A stretch of DNA of 64,000 bases from Talpa occidentalis (GCF_014898055.3 NW_023600993.1:15218850-15282849), one strand, 5' to 3'; positions 22,880 through 34,870 are shown, counted from the first letter of the stretch. Notes: generated from the sequence alone by a model not told the origin. Program-made: numbers and translations.

Positions 22880-23970
22880 AGGAAGTGAACAAAGAATATT
22901 TGAGAAATAATAGCTGAAAACTCCCCAAAGTACAGAAAAAAAACTCTACATTCCAGAAACTTAATCTTCAAGTAAGAAAAACTAACTGTCATCAGTACTG
23001 GGCCTCCCTGGTGGCGCAAGGGGTTGAGCACTGCACTATGAGGCGGTCCACAGCCTCTGCAGCATGGGTTCGATCCCCGGCCGGCCAGGGAGCTACCCAC
23101 ATGGCGAGGCAGACCTCTCCTGACTCACCTGCTCCTTTCAGTGGTGTGCTTCCATCAATCTGCCTGTTCTGTTCCCCACTCTGTCTCTGGTGGATTCTCT
23201 CACCCCCCGCATGTCTGGCCTATGCCCCAGCTCTGGTATGCAAAAATAAATAGATCTTTAAAAAAAATGTCATCAGTACTTTAACACATCATTGTCAAAA
23301 TTTCATAAAACAAGGGAAAAACCTTGAAAGTACTATGAGAAAAGTGATTCATCACATACAAGGGGAATCATGGAGGCTACATGGCCAATATGTGAAGACA
23401 TCCTGGAAATACAAAACTCCTTTTCAACATGAAGAAACACATTTCTAGATAAAGACAGCTTATTCATCACAAGCAGACTTTGCCAGGCATAAAGAAAGCT
23501 AAAAGGAAACCATCAGACTGAAATGGAAACACTTTTAAATAGTAACTAGTATCCACCAAAGAAAGGTAAGTATATACAAAAATATAAAACAGTAAAAATG
23601 CATTTTAATGTATAATGCTTTTCTTCTGATTTAGAAGAAAATACATCAAACAATTATGAAATATTGTAGGTTTGTAATTATATGAAGTACAAAAACAGGG
23701 GAAGTAAATAGAGCTATGTTGGAGCAAGGATGTTAACATCTTCTGAAATTAAGTGGTGGTTTAGACCTGGAGAAACGGGAGGATAGACTGCTGACTGTTA
23801 ATGGAACTGGGTTTCTTTTTTAGATGACAATGGTGTTCTGAAATTGAATCTGGTGATATTTGCATGTATCTGAATATACTAAAAATCATTCAGCTGTACA
23901 CTTTTGCAGGGTGAATTACGTACTTTGTGAATTGCATCAATAAAGCTTTTAAAAATAAAAGCACTGGGGA
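22880..23970 (+). mobile_element. HAL1/L1-like element end, split by a SINE
   Basis: The left part (22905-22999) and right part (23268-23540) resemble the end of an L1/HAL1 first frame. The right end, 'tcagctgtacacttttgcagggtgaattacg...aattgcatcaataaagctttt', is a typical L1 3' terminus. The distance between these parts is too short for a second frame, as in HAL1 half-LINEs, although a deletion would look the same. The SINE at 23000-23267 is inserted in it. Confidence 0.55.
23000..23267 (+). mobile_element. tRNA-type SINE, older subfamily
   Basis: Plus copy with a perfect 13-bp target duplication tgtcatcagtact at 22987-22999 and 23268-23280. Confidence 0.96.
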
Positions 23971-26397
23971 AATAAAAGGAATCAAGTAAGAATCCCTTAA
24001 TATTTATAAGAAGCGAGGTTAAATCTGTGGCTTGGCATAAGGGGAAAAGTGTAATTATATATTCTGCATAAATACATTTGTTGTTATCCTATGAGAGTCA
24101 TTGAAGTAAAATAAGAGAGCACCAAGAGAAATTATAAAATGCAATATAAATGTGAAGTACTAAGAACAAAAAATATCAAGGCTCTCTCTTTAGAAGTATC
24201 TTTCCACATGCACAAATTCAACGTTTATTCAATGGCTTCGTCATTGCACTCATGTTTCATTAAAATGTTTCATTTTAAAATGAGGTTCTTTTTTTAAATT
24301 TTAGAGTCGTGATATTTTACAAATTTTAAACAAGAATGAATTTCTCTGGTATAATTGGTCTTGTTTTATAAAATACAAAATGTACTCTTGGTAAATTTGT
24401 ACAAAAGTTTATTTTTTGTGATCCATTTAAATTTTCAGGAGCACTTTTGTACATAAACCAAGACCTTTCTTTCACAAGTTGTATTTTTTTTTCCCTGCTT
24501 ATATTAAAATGAGAGATGCCTAAATGAAAACAGTTTAACACAATTAGGTAAGCCTGGAAATTAAATCTAAAAATATTTGACCTGGAGATTAGAACCAATT
24601 AAACAGCAGGAAGCCTGGACGTAGTGAATCATAGTAAACTAGACATTTAATGATAGTGTCTACTTATTAAATAGCTGATAATGCCTCCTTTAATTTTACA
24701 AGAACCATGATATCTGATATTTTCTAATGAGATCTCAAGTCCAAGAATATGGGTGAGTACCGGAATGGTCTGAAGTGAGAAAACTCTCCCTGAAAAAGGC
24801 CTCTTTTGCAGAGCTTTGGAACCTCTGCATAGAGCCTGAGAAATAACCAAGACACCAAAGAATTGGCATTGCTTGGTTCCTTGGTATTGCTCAATCTGAA
24901 TTTCTCCTCATTTCAGGTTCAGAATCAGAGCTAAATCAGAAATAGGCTGAATTTCAGGGACTTGGACATCTTAACAGTTTGTGTTTACCTGGCCCATGTT
25001 CTGAGCCATGTTTGTCACAAAGTCCCGCTTGGAGGCCGCCTCCTCCAGCTCTGAAGCAATCCTGTTCCCAGGCAGGTAGCATGATAGAGTGGGCTTAAAA
25101 GCACCCATTCCTATTACTCTGAAATCTTGAACAAATTTTCTCTCGTCTCTGAGTTTCCATTTTCTCATCTGCAAGATGGGGTTATCAATACTGATAGGAT
25201 TTGGGGTGTAGAGGATAAAATGGTTAAAGGCACAAACTTAATAAGTGGTAAGTCCTAGAAATCTAATGGGCAGTATAGGAAATTTAGAGACTGATAGTGT
25301 ATTATAATCCTCAAATTTGCTGAGACTAAAACTTACTTATTCCCACCACTAAAAAGAATTATGTAACATCATAGAGGTGCTAATTATCACTACAATGGTG
25401 ATCATATTACAATAAATTAATCAAATTAACATGTACACATTAAACTAGCACAGTTACATGTCAAATATTTTTACAAATCAACACTTAGTATCATTAGATA
25501 TCAGTGTAATTGTAAGACTTAAGTGAGAAACAACTGTTCAATATAATAATTCTATCTGAAACATCTTGTGAAAGGTCACATGGAACTCAGGTTTAGCTTT
25601 GCTAAAACTGTTTTACCTCTGGACTGGCCTCCACTTTGACAAGTATTGTCAAATATATTAGCACTGACAGTTAACAAGAATTGCTTCCTGAAGTAGAACA
25701 AATGGAAAGCTGCCAAATTTTTGGAGAATAAGAAAATACATGGTCAGAAAGCTAAGACATGAACTAGCATTTTCTCTCAGATGAAATTGGTGCTTCTTGA
25801 CCAGTGAGCACAAGAGACTACCAGTTTGAGCAGTGATACTAACAGTACTCAAAGAACTTGCCACTCTCCTGACGGGGAAGGTCAGGAGAACTTGAAAAAC
25901 ATTAGAAAATGTTTTTCAATTTACTTACTAAGATCTAAACAAATTTAACATATTTATTTGCTTTGCCTTTATGAACAACTATATGTCATGGTAGTTAAAT
26001 CATCATCAAAACTACTGCTTGTGATTGCTATCTCTAATTCCGTAAGATCCTATATTAAGCAAGTATGTTAAATGAATAAAATTAAGAATTTCCTTTCCTG
26101 TAGTTTCACTGTGACCAGGACTTGATTTACTAATTAAGAAAAAATAATTTTTATGTTTTGGTCACATTATTTTATATATGTGCATCCCTGAAAAATAACT
26201 ACAATCATTTTTGTACCTGCAATCTGCATTTAAGCTGTAGTTATTGATAGTTTCTTCAGTTGGTCAGTGAAATTTCTAGGCATTACATTAATATATCACT
26301 AAATAACAGACCACTAAATACTTCTGGAAGCCTGACAAGTTTTGCTGCCAGGAGTAAAAAATGGTAAATGTAACCTGGCACTATTCAGGGTACATAC
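23971..26397. other. PP2D1 intron, unique sequence with an MIR
   Basis: About 2.4 kb of AT-rich intron without a lineage SINE. Apart from the MIR at 25085-25260 I recognise nothing. Open frames here (for example 24326-24598 minus and 25658-25864 minus) show no known domain. Confidence 0.4.
25085..25260 (+). mobile_element. MIR fragment
   Basis: 'tctctgagtttccattttctcatctgcaagatgggg' followed by 'ttaaaggcacaaacttaataagtgg' keeps the order of the MIR core and 3' end. Confidence 0.6.
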
Positions 26398-27433
26398 CAG
26401 TGTTTGCAATGTGCAGTACTCCTACTCCAGAAATTAATTGTGATGTCTTCTGAGAAGGGAAGGTCTGTGCCAAACCACCGAGGTCATGCGTGCTTCTCAA
26501 ATTTTTCTTGTCGCTGAAACTTCCACTCCGGCTTTCCAGCATACAAGCAACTGCAGAACAGCCACTCCACTGAACCCTGGATTCTTCTTTCCTTCCAAGA
26601 CGTAAAAGCCTATCCATTCTCCAAAATGCTTTTGCAAAGGCTTTGTGTATATCCTCATATTCACACTCCATTGCTTTTACTTTTTTCTTTGTGGAGAAGA
26701 AATCTTCTATAGCTGTGTAATCTTCCCTAAACACTGTGCAAAAGGAATCGATTACATTTTGTTCTTCAGGGGTCATTTGGTAGGAAGGATCACGTGTGGA
26801 AAGTTGATGGAGAAATAAAATTGGGAGTTCCCTTGATGTCAGGTCTGCAGCGGAGGCACCATCATACCCCGCAAACAAACCAAAAAAACACACATCGGGT
26901 TTATTGCCAAACTTCCTAACTACTGTGAATTTATCATGCATCTCAGCTCTCCATGTAGAATTCCTGTCATTACAAACGGCTATGCTTTTAATTAATATAT
27001 GGTAGAGTTTTTTAGAATATATGTAGCGCTTGTGGATGTTATCAATAATCTTATAGTATGCTGGCAAGTGTTTCTTCAAAACTAGTTCAAACGCATGATT
27101 AACACTCGCTAAGGTTTTTTCAGGGTATGTAAGAGATGTTAAGAGGTTGGTGATTGTAATCTGTCTTTGAGCAACCATTGCTTCCTGCGTGGGTTTCTTT
27201 TTACCCAGCCACTGAAAACCCAGTGTGGCCATAGCTTCATGTAGCTTTTTATGGAAGAAAATTTCAGAAAGGCCAATTTCATGCTGGCAGATGGAACAGG
27301 GAAATGTGACTTTATCTTTGACCTGCTCACTAAGGTCTTCAGTGTTGGTATATGATTGCCTCTGCCTTCTTAAACGCTTTCTTCTCCTTGGAGGTGGGAG
27401 TTCATCATCAGAAGTAAGTGAAGACTTTTGCAT
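26398..27433 (-). CDS. PP2D1: PP2D1 first coding exon: C2H2-like motif and N-terminal half of a PP2C-like domain
   Basis: Encodes residues 1-345 plus the first base of codon 346. Start chosen at ATG 27433 because alignment with human PP2D1 (recalled, 630 residues) begins there; its context (T at -3) is weak and the frame stays open to the exon edge at 27461. After a basic PPPRRRKR stretch comes CSICQHEIGLSEIFFHKKLH: C46-X2-C49-X11-H61-X3-H65, a C2H2 zinc-finger spacing. The PP2C domain starts near residue 155. Its first metal motif, normally 'FDGHGG', reads FFGLFAGYDGASAA, with Ala188 in place of the Asp. WSGCSAVACML (289-299) matches the conserved PP2C 'SGSTA' strand. Donor ACTG|gtatgt on minus at 26397. 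Together with 14833-15650 it gives a 617-residue protein with no stop or frame break. Confidence 0.9.
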
Positions 27434-27461
27434 ATACTGTCCCCTTGTTTTCAAAATCACT
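27434..27461 (-). other. PP2D1: PP2D1 5' untranslated end of the first coding exon
   Basis: Minus-strand acceptor 'tcctatttgcag' ends at 27462, so 28 untranslated bases precede the ATG. An upstream noncoding exon must exist, but I could not locate it between 27.5 kb and 58 kb. Confidence 0.65.
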
Positions 27462-28382
27462 CTGCAAATAGGATGAAAGATATTTAGGTGCCAGGAATAA
27501 TGCAATAAAAATATCTTTAACTCCTATCTTCAACCAGCCTCTTATGCTTTGACTAGAATTAAGTATTCTGATGCATCTTTTTGTGATTCTCCCTAAAACA
27601 CACAGTAACTGCTCAATACTTAGTAATTTACCTGTGTGTGCCTCAATGTAGTTGGACAAAACTTCCACAAAGTCAGATAGACATCTAAAAATAAACACTG
27701 AGAGAAATTAGCACAATGTTACAGCAATGTAAAGGTATATGCTTGAGACATGGGAATATGATTTCAAATATGAGTGTAATTATTTTTGTACTCCATTTTG
27801 TCTTGTTTAAAGCACTTGTCCTAATTAAAGAGTTCTTTTAAAAATGAGGGACACCAAAACTAAGCAGAATAATGAAAAGAACTAATAGGACAGAATTTTT
27901 TTTAAGACTACAATGGAAAGGAAAGGTATAGACCGAGGAAAGGAAAGATGTGTAACTGGAATGATAAGTTTCTGGAAAGCGGGCACCTTTCTTTCAGAAG
28001 TATCTGGTACAGTGCATGAGGTCATTTTATCTACAGATCTTTAGGGCATGGGCCTCAGCAAGGGCCTATGGGAATATCAGAGACCTGAAATAATATACTT
28101 AGGTTATAAAATATTTTTAAACCTGAAAAGTCAAAGTTGGTAGTTCTAAGTGTTTAGGAAAACTAGTTAAATTCAGTTTAGTTCATATATAAATTGTAGT
28201 TGATATGGGTACATTTAATGTGTTAGATGTAATAAGAGGTGGGGCCTAAAACAATGTGAATACCCAGAGTCCTTAGGGACTCAAAACTTCCCAGACGTAA
28301 TAGGTATTCAAGAATGTTGATGATTCTTGTAATAAGAAATAAACCCATTTTGTCATAATGACAAAATAACAACAATATGTTA
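27462..28382. other. Upstream PP2D1 intron or flank, no gene seen
   Basis: A 96-codon open frame on minus (27408-27698) overlaps the exon edge but has no recognisable protein and crosses the splice acceptor; I do not call it a gene. The rest is AT-rich without recognised repeats. Confidence 0.4.
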
Positions 28383-28689
28383 GGGGCCTCCCCGGTGGCG
28401 CAGCGGTTGAGCGCTGGGTTGCGAAGCTGCCCGCAGCCTCTCAAAGCCAGTTCGATCCCCGGCTGCTCCCCAGCCACCGGAGGAGGGTCCCACATGGCGC
28501 GCAGACCTCTCCTGTCTCACCTGCTGCTCCCCTCAGCAGTGTACATCGTCAGTCTGCCTGCTCTGCTCTCCCCTCCGGCTCTGGTGAATTCTCTCACCCT
28601 CCCGCGCTTCTGACTGTACCCAGTGCTTGTATAAATAAATAAATAAACAAACAAACAAACAAATAAAATAAATCTTTAAAAAAAAAAAC
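28383..28689 (+). mobile_element. tRNA-type SINE, GC-rich (young) subfamily
   Basis: Plus full-length copy with a perfect 15-bp target duplication aacaacaatatgtta at 28368-28382 and 28690-28704. Tail (ATAA)n(ACAA)n then AATAAATCTTT. Confidence 0.96.
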
Positions 28690-28854
28690 AACAACAATAT
28701 GTTAGCATAATCATTATTTAAGGTTCAATACAGGATACAAAATAGAAATAAAAGAATGTTCTTATACCCTACCCCTCTCTCAATTCCAAAATCCCAGTCC
28801 AGTGGGAATCAATACCTTGTTATTTATCTTTCCAAATATATATTATATATATTT

Positions 28855-28893
28855 ATATGTACATGTTTATTTAAATATATATATATATATTTC
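28855..28893. repeat. AT-rich simple repeat
   Basis: 'tttatatgtacatgtttatttaaatatatatatatatatttc', including a (TA)n run at about 28874-28891. Confidence 0.8.
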
Positions 28894-29004
28894 TGAGATG
28901 TAAGTGGGGTCATATTTTTCAGACCATTCTAGAAACTGCCATTTTCACACATTATTATGTCATGGCCTCTTATTGAAAGTTTAAATATGGAGAGACAACA
29001 TAGA

Positions 29005-29160
29005 CTTTGGATCTAAAAGGAAGCCTTCAGTTACTATTTGACAGTAGTCAAATTATATAATTTCTGTGAGTATTTTCTTATCTGTAAAGTTAACAGGCTT
29101 GTTTTTAGCATCAAATGAGATAACTGGTGATTTAATTGGCAATAAGGTACATTAAAAAAT
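29005..29160 (+). mobile_element. MIR-like fragment
   Basis: 'ggatctaaaaggaagcc', 'tttctgtgagtattttcttatctgtaaagttaacagg' and 'aaatgagataactgg' follow MIR order, but decayed. Confidence 0.45.
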
Positions 29161-29164
29161 ACCT

Positions 29165-29440
29165 TGGGCTTCTCCGGTGGCACAGTGGGTTGAGTGCAGT
29201 GCTGTGAAGCTGTCCGCAGCCTCTACAGCGCCGGCTAGATTCCCGGCCGGCCAGGGAGAATCCCACATGGCGCGCAGACCTCTCCTGCCGCCCGCTGCTC
29301 CCCTCAGCAGTGTACTTCGGTCCTTCTGCCTGTTCTGTTCCCCGCTCTGGCTCTGGTGAATTCTCTCACCCTCCCACGCTTCTGACTGTACCCAGTGCTT
29401 GTATAAATAAATAAATAAATGAAAAAAATAAAAATAAAAA
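29165..29440 (+). mobile_element. tRNA-type SINE, GC-rich subfamily variant
   Basis: Plus copy with head 'gggcttctccggtggcacagtggg', lacking the 'ctgctccccggccaccgg' segment and using 'ccggccggccagggagaatcc' instead: a mix of the two subfamilies. Confidence 0.88.
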
Positions 29441-30691
29441 TTTCCACTTCATAAATCCTCCCAGTCTTCTCAATGTATTGCCAAGTCCCGGCTTTGACCA
29501 CCAGCAGATTTTTATTTCTTAAATGGAAAATTATAAAATTACATAAAAATAGAAAAATATAATGAGCCCCATGTACCCATCACCAACTTCAACAATTACC
29601 AACATTTTTCAAATTTTAAGAGAATTTTTTAAGATCATTAATAAATTGTCTATCTTCTGTACACATCATGATTGACTAACTACCATTATTTTTTTTTTAA
29701 ACTCTTCTTTCATCCATGTTTTCAATCTCTTTGCTTGATTAGTTTTACTGGTATTGTAAAGCAAATCCCAAAATTATATCACTTTCACCCATAACTACTT
29801 CAGATTCATTAGCAAATTTAATCAGCAACCATTCACGTCTTCAATACCTATAATAAATAGACCAGGTACTATGTATGGTGCTAAAGATGATAGACGACAA
29901 ATCTTGTGCCCTGCTCTTGAAGATATGAGGGGAGGAATCTGAAAACCCATCCATATGCTCATACAAAGGATTAAGCTGAACAGATGGGGTTTAGACAGAG
30001 CGCCATTACAGTACCCAACCAGAGACTAACCCTTTAGCTGAGAATTGGCATCATGAGCGCTGAGAAACTGACCTAGAAAAACTCAACAGTTGGAAGAGAT
30101 CCGCAATTCAAGGCAAATCCAAGCAGGTAGAAGGAAGAAGAGGATCAAGCAAAGGAAATGGACACTTAATAGTAAGTATGTCAGTTCTTTTGACCAAAAT
30201 ATTTATCAAATATTTTCGTCATTACTTGGTAATAGTCATATAAAAGGTAGTTTTTTCTGAGGCCTAATGAGCTGTTGGAACACTACTTAAGGCACCCTAA
30301 TACTGATTTGACCTAGAATCGAACCCTTATATCAGAACTTTGTTTTTCTATATATAAGGGGTAGCCACAATATAGCTCCCTCTGGGAATGATTCTTCGAA
30401 TGTAATATGTCATTTGTTTGTTCATTCATCCTCTCAACAAATACTTGATTGTCTACAATATTCCAGGTGGTGTTTTATTTGCTGGGGATATAGCAGTGAA
30501 CAAAACAGGCATATATCCTGATGTGCAAGGTAATATGGGAAAAATGAACATATATCAGGTAAAGATTAGTACTATGAAGAATATAGACAAATAAGAGTGT
30601 AGGGAGGTGCAGAAATCTTTTGTATCAAGATTCAGAGGGATCTATCACTCATCAATGCCCGTAGTCTAAAGGAAGCCAAGGGGAAGAAAAA
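29441..30691. other. Intergenic, old repeat traces
   Basis: 29500-29830 ('atgagccccatgtacccatcaccaacttc...caacatttttcaaa...aagcaaatcccaaaattatatc') resembles the 5' region of old L1 elements. 29830-30420 is unassigned. 30420-30560 is listed separately as L2-like. No gene seen. Confidence 0.45.
30420..30560 (+). mobile_element. L2-like 3' fragment
   Basis: 'ttcattcatcctctcaacaaatacttgattgtctacaatattccaggtggtg' then 'gctggggatatagcagtgaacaaaacagg' is the familiar 'ATTCAACAAATATTTATTGAG..GGGGATACAGCAGTGAACAA' repeat of L2-type elements. Confidence 0.6.
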
Positions 30692-30956
30692 GAGGGCCTC
30701 CCTGGTGGCGTGAGGGATTAAGTACAGCACTATGAAGCTATCCGCAGCCTCTGCAACAGGGAGGTGACACACATGGCGCAGCAGACCTGTCCTGTCTCAC
30801 CTGCTGCTCCCCTCAGCAGTGTATTTCAGTCAGTCTGCCTGTTCTGTTCCCCACCCTGTCTCTGGAGAATCCTCTCAATCCCCGCCCCTCACCCACACCT
30901 CTGGCCTGTACCCCAGTTCTTGTATGCATAAATAAATCTTTTTTAAAAAAAAAAAG
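30692..30956 (+). mobile_element. tRNA-type SINE with internal deletion
   Basis: Plus copy with head 'gggcctccctggtggcgtgagg'. About 25 bases around the B box are missing: 'cctctgcaacagggaggtgacacac' lacks 'gttcgatccccggcc'. The B box is lost, so the copy should not be transcribable by Pol III. Confidence 0.9.
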
Positions 30957-31325
30957 ATTACTGCAGATAACAATTGTTCATTGGCTAGATTTGTTATCCA
31001 ATAAATATAAAGAAAATTTACCTTAATGCATTCCTTTCCATAGTCCTTTGGAATTGTTACCTTCCTTAGCCCTCTCTCTACCACCATTCCCAGCTTCTGT
31101 TGCTCCAAATTAGGTAGCGGTGACGATGACCGTCGAGAGGTGGTGCCAGTGGAGATGGTGGTGGTGGGCCTTCCGCTGACTTGATGGCAGAGCTCTGTGT
31201 GGAATGTTTACTACATCACCCGGCACCTCAGCAGGAACCCACTTCATGATTCTGAAAGATTGTGAAGCAATAAGGTCCCAACTGGAAAGAAGGAAGGAAC
31301 TTGTCTGTGAGAACTGAAAGAACTT
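30957..31325. other. Intergenic, no gene assigned
   Basis: A relatively GC-rich 200 bp (31080-31280) with a minus-strand open frame ending in a His-rich stretch. I do not recognise it. It might be an exon or conserved element, for example an upstream noncoding PP2D1 exon, but nothing shows this directly. Confidence 0.3.
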
Positions 31326-31587
31326 TTTTTTAAAAGATTTATTTTTATACAAGAGCTGGCGTACAGGCCAGAGGCGCGGGAGGGTGAGAGGATTCACCAG
31401 AGACAGAGCGGGGAGCAGAACAGGCAGATGGACTGAAGGCACTGCTGAGGGGAGCAGCAGGCGAGGCAGGAGAGGTCTGCCGTGCCATGTGGGACTCTCC
31501 CTGGCCAGCAGGGAATCAGACCCGCACTGCAGAGGCTGCAGACAGCTTCACAGCTCTGCGCTCAACCCACTGCGCCACCAGGGAGGC
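31326..31587 (-). mobile_element. tRNA-type SINE, mixed subfamily
   Basis: Minus copy ending 'gcgccaccagggaggcccc'. Flanks 'ctgaaagaactttt' and 'ctgaaagaaatttt' form the target duplication. Confidence 0.92.
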
Positions 31588-32917
31588 CCCTGAAAGAAAT
31601 TTTATGCCTGTATGATAGGATAAGAAAAAGATAAGAGTAGTGGTTATCACGTAAAGTTTTTCCCCTTGTAAGTCACTTTCAATATAGTGATTCCAGGAGG
31701 TTATCCTTAGTTCAGGGATGTAGTGCCATCCCACCCGGGAGCAGAGATGCTCGGCTGTCTCTCCAGAGCAACCCCTCCTATCGGTCTTTGGAGTCTACCA
31801 CTCCATTTTACTCTCCCTAGTCACTGCCTGAAAGTTATAAACCTTGTTTGTAATGTACTTTTGATTCCTGAGCCTGCTTCCTTCCTGAACAGTTGTCTTT
31901 AGTTCCTAGGTTCCTAATCCACAATGGCACTCCACTCTCCCACTCCAGGCTGGATTAGAACAAGAGTCCTTGAGTAGCATGTTCACATATTAGAAGAGTT
32001 TGGACAAGCTTGACTGTCTGCTGGACATCTCCATGGAACTACAGCACAGTCAACACAAAGTCAACATGTCCAAAACTCACTACCTTTCCTCCAAACACCT
32101 TGGTTGGGATAGAAACTTTTTCTTAGAATCCGTTTCCCTGTGTGGTTCCAGGTGAGAGTTGTCCAAGAAAAGGATTTGCATGAGATGGGGGATCTACATC
32201 TGAATGCCATCATAGTTCAATGAGATGACTGACAAATGCACAATAGGTTCTAGCGTGTCCTTGCTCTGCTCTGTCTGCAGCTCCAGCCCCAGATGACAGG
32301 TCCTGCTAACCAACAGCAGCTGCAGGTCCATCAGCAGACATCTTCCTGTGGACCTACAAAGGCCAGTGCTTACTCTAGACTTCTGTCAGCCTCCCCTTTC
32401 TGGTCCTACTTTGGTGGCTGGACACTCTTAGTTTCTCAGACACACTGGTTGGGATTTCTTTGGTCTTCAATTCTCAGATATTCAGCCATCCAGTTCCTCC
32501 CATAAACATGTAAAGTCTGATTTCAACAATGAATTCTTTATTCCATGACTCCTTGGGTTCAGTTTTATCAATTGAACCCCTGCTGATCACCACCACCCTG
32601 TCTTCCCATTCCAGATATATATCAAATTGATCAGCAAGGCCTTCAGATCTCTCTCTTCAATACCCCTTTACTCAACCTGCTATTACAATGTGCAGGATAC
32701 CAAAATATTTTGCCGGGATCATTGTACCAGCTGCTAGCTACACTAACATCTCCAGTCTGGCGCCTGCCATTTGGAATGGACAGGGGTGATTCAACTGCCT
32801 TGACCTTGTTGTTGGCATAAACTCCTTCATGTGTTTGACAAGGTGTCTTTGTCTGCTGGTAACTTCTCTAGCCTCAGTTCTCATCATTACCCCTGTCCCA
32901 AGTGAAAAGTATATAGA
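31588..32917. other. Intergenic, mostly a decayed L2-like LINE
   Basis: From about 31980 to 32870 the plus strand has L2-like phrases ('ctgctggacatctccatggaactacagcacagtc', 'cacaaagtcaacatgtccaaaactcac', 'tgatcagcaaggccttcagatctc'). No intact frame. The first 390 bp are unassigned. Confidence 0.45.
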
Positions 32918-33194
32918 GGGCTTCCCTGGTTACACAAGGGGTTAAGCACAGCACTATGAAGCAATCCACAGCCTTTGCTACTTGAGTTCAATCCCCGGCT
33001 GGCCAGGGAGCAACCCACATGGCGCAGCAGACCTCTCCTGTCTCACCCGCTGCTCCCCTCAGCAGTGTATTTCAGTCAATCTGCCTGTTCTGTTCCCCAC
33101 TCTGTTGTTGGTGAATCCTCTCACCCCCTCCCCCCACGCATCTCTGGCCTGTACCCCAGCTCTTGTATGCATAAATAAATAAATCTTGAGAAAA
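32918..33194 (+). mobile_element. tRNA-type SINE, older subfamily
   Basis: Plus copy with head 'gggcttccctggttacacaagggg'; flanks 'aaaagtatatag' and 'aaaagtgtatag' form the target duplication. Confidence 0.93.
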
Positions 33195-33559
33195 AAAAGT
33201 GTATAGATCCACTAGAGGAACCTTTGCCAGTTTGGTAGGAAATAGTATTTGTTAGTTTCAATCTGAATTTGTTATTATTTGATTGCTTTTCAATTCACCC
33301 TAGGTGCAGGCATTGTGTATTCATTTCCAGCTGCTGTTTCATCTCCATGTCCCTAAAACATGGGAAAAGGTCTCCTTCAAGCGAGCACCGAGTCTCCTGT
33401 AGGCTCCAGCATTCTGGGGTGAGGCCCGGCATCTTGTGGGGTGGCTGTGATACTCCTATCTCACCTCCATAAGCAGCTCTCAGGTAGGGTGGCCATGGAA
33501 AAACTGCCTTACAGTGTTAACTGATGCTTTCATGACAACTTTCACCCAGAGATACATAG
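33195..33559. other. Intergenic, no gene assigned
   Basis: Unrecognised sequence, possibly an old LTR fragment (33300-33470). Confidence 0.3.
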
Positions 33560-33831
33560 GGCCTCTCTGGTGGTTCTGGGGTTAAAGACAGCTCTATCAC
33601 GCTATCTCCAGCCACTGCAGCACGAGTTCAATCCCTGGCCAGCCAGGGAACTAACCCACATGGCACAATAGACCACCTTTGTCTTGCCTGCTGCTCCCCT
33701 CAGCAGTGTATTGCAGTACATCTGCCTGTTCTGCTCCCTACTCTCTCTGGTAAATCCTCTCACCCCCACCCCGCCGCACCTCTGGCTTACACCCCAGTTC
33801 TTGTGTGCATAAATAAATAAATCTTTTAAAA
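33560..33831 (+). mobile_element. tRNA-type SINE, older subfamily
   Basis: Plus copy with head 'gggcctctctggtggttctgggg'. Flanks 'agatacata' and 'agatgcaaa' suggest a diverged target duplication. Confidence 0.9.
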
Positions 33832-34639
33832 GATGCAAAAATAGAGATAGAGAAAACATTCAGGAGCATATTCCTGGAATACTTCCCAAGGGGGAAGATG
33901 GGTATCTCTATATGGGTTTTCACTGACTTGTTTTCTTCCAAAGTATATTTATTGTCTATTAATTCTGTCTATCTGTGAGCTGGTACATATTTTATTTTTG
34001 TCATTTATTTTACTAACAAATAGAGCATGCTATATATTTATTCATTAGATGGCCAATTAGAGCATTCTACTTTTTAAAATATTCAAACAATACAGAAGTA
34101 TATAGAAGAAAAGTAGAGGTCTCTCCGCAACATAACCACTGCCAAAATCAGGCATGTATTGTTTCACACTGCTGCTTTCTCTGTATTTTCATAAGTCCAT
34201 GAACTATGGAGACATAATCTTTTTTTTTAAATTAAGGTCTGATTCCCTTAATAGCACAAATTCTAAATGTATAGCTTGTTGAATTGATATAAAGGGATAT
34301 ACTTGTAGACTCCGCTAAGTCTTGTTTTCTATATTTTAAAAAATAACTTTGCAATATAATTATAAAATTACTTGATAAATATTTTCTATTACTAGTAGGG
34401 GTAGGGATTTTCCAAGTCAATATTTATCAACCTGTTCCATTTTTTTTTTAACTGCTATAATATACCCCATAGAAAGTATAAATGATAAAATTATGGAAAT
34501 GATTGTTTTGCTATAACTATGAACATTATAGCAAACAAGAACATACCTACAAGAACATACAAACAAGGCTTTTTGTGCAGAGGCTGGTGGTTGGTGGATG
34601 TGCAAACCACAGAAAGTCTGAGAGGTGGAGGGGAATTTG

Positions 34640-34870
34640 CAAGGGGTTAGGATCAGGCAGGTGGGACTCAAATCCCAGCTTGTTGCTTACTTGCTGGTGC
34701 TTTTAGATTATTTAGCCAGTTCAGGGCAAAGTTTTGTCAGCTGTGAAATAGAAATAATAATAGCACCTCTGCTGGGTTGGTGTGAAATGAGAAACGTCTA
34801 TCAAATGCTGAACAAGCATTGTGTACAGAATAGAGGCACAATAAGCAACTGTTGTTATCATTAATATTAG
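34640..34870 (+). mobile_element. MIR
   Basis: 'gtgggactcaaatcccagcttgttgcttacttgctggtg', 'ttttgtcagctgtgaaatagaaataataatagcacctctg' and 'caaatgctgaacaagcattgtgtacagaatagaggcacaataagc' follow the full MIR order. Confidence 0.75.

Noticed and set aside
27408..27698. A 96-codon minus-strand frame overlapping the PP2D1 first coding exon.
   Set aside because: It crosses the splice acceptor in another frame and has no recognisable protein.
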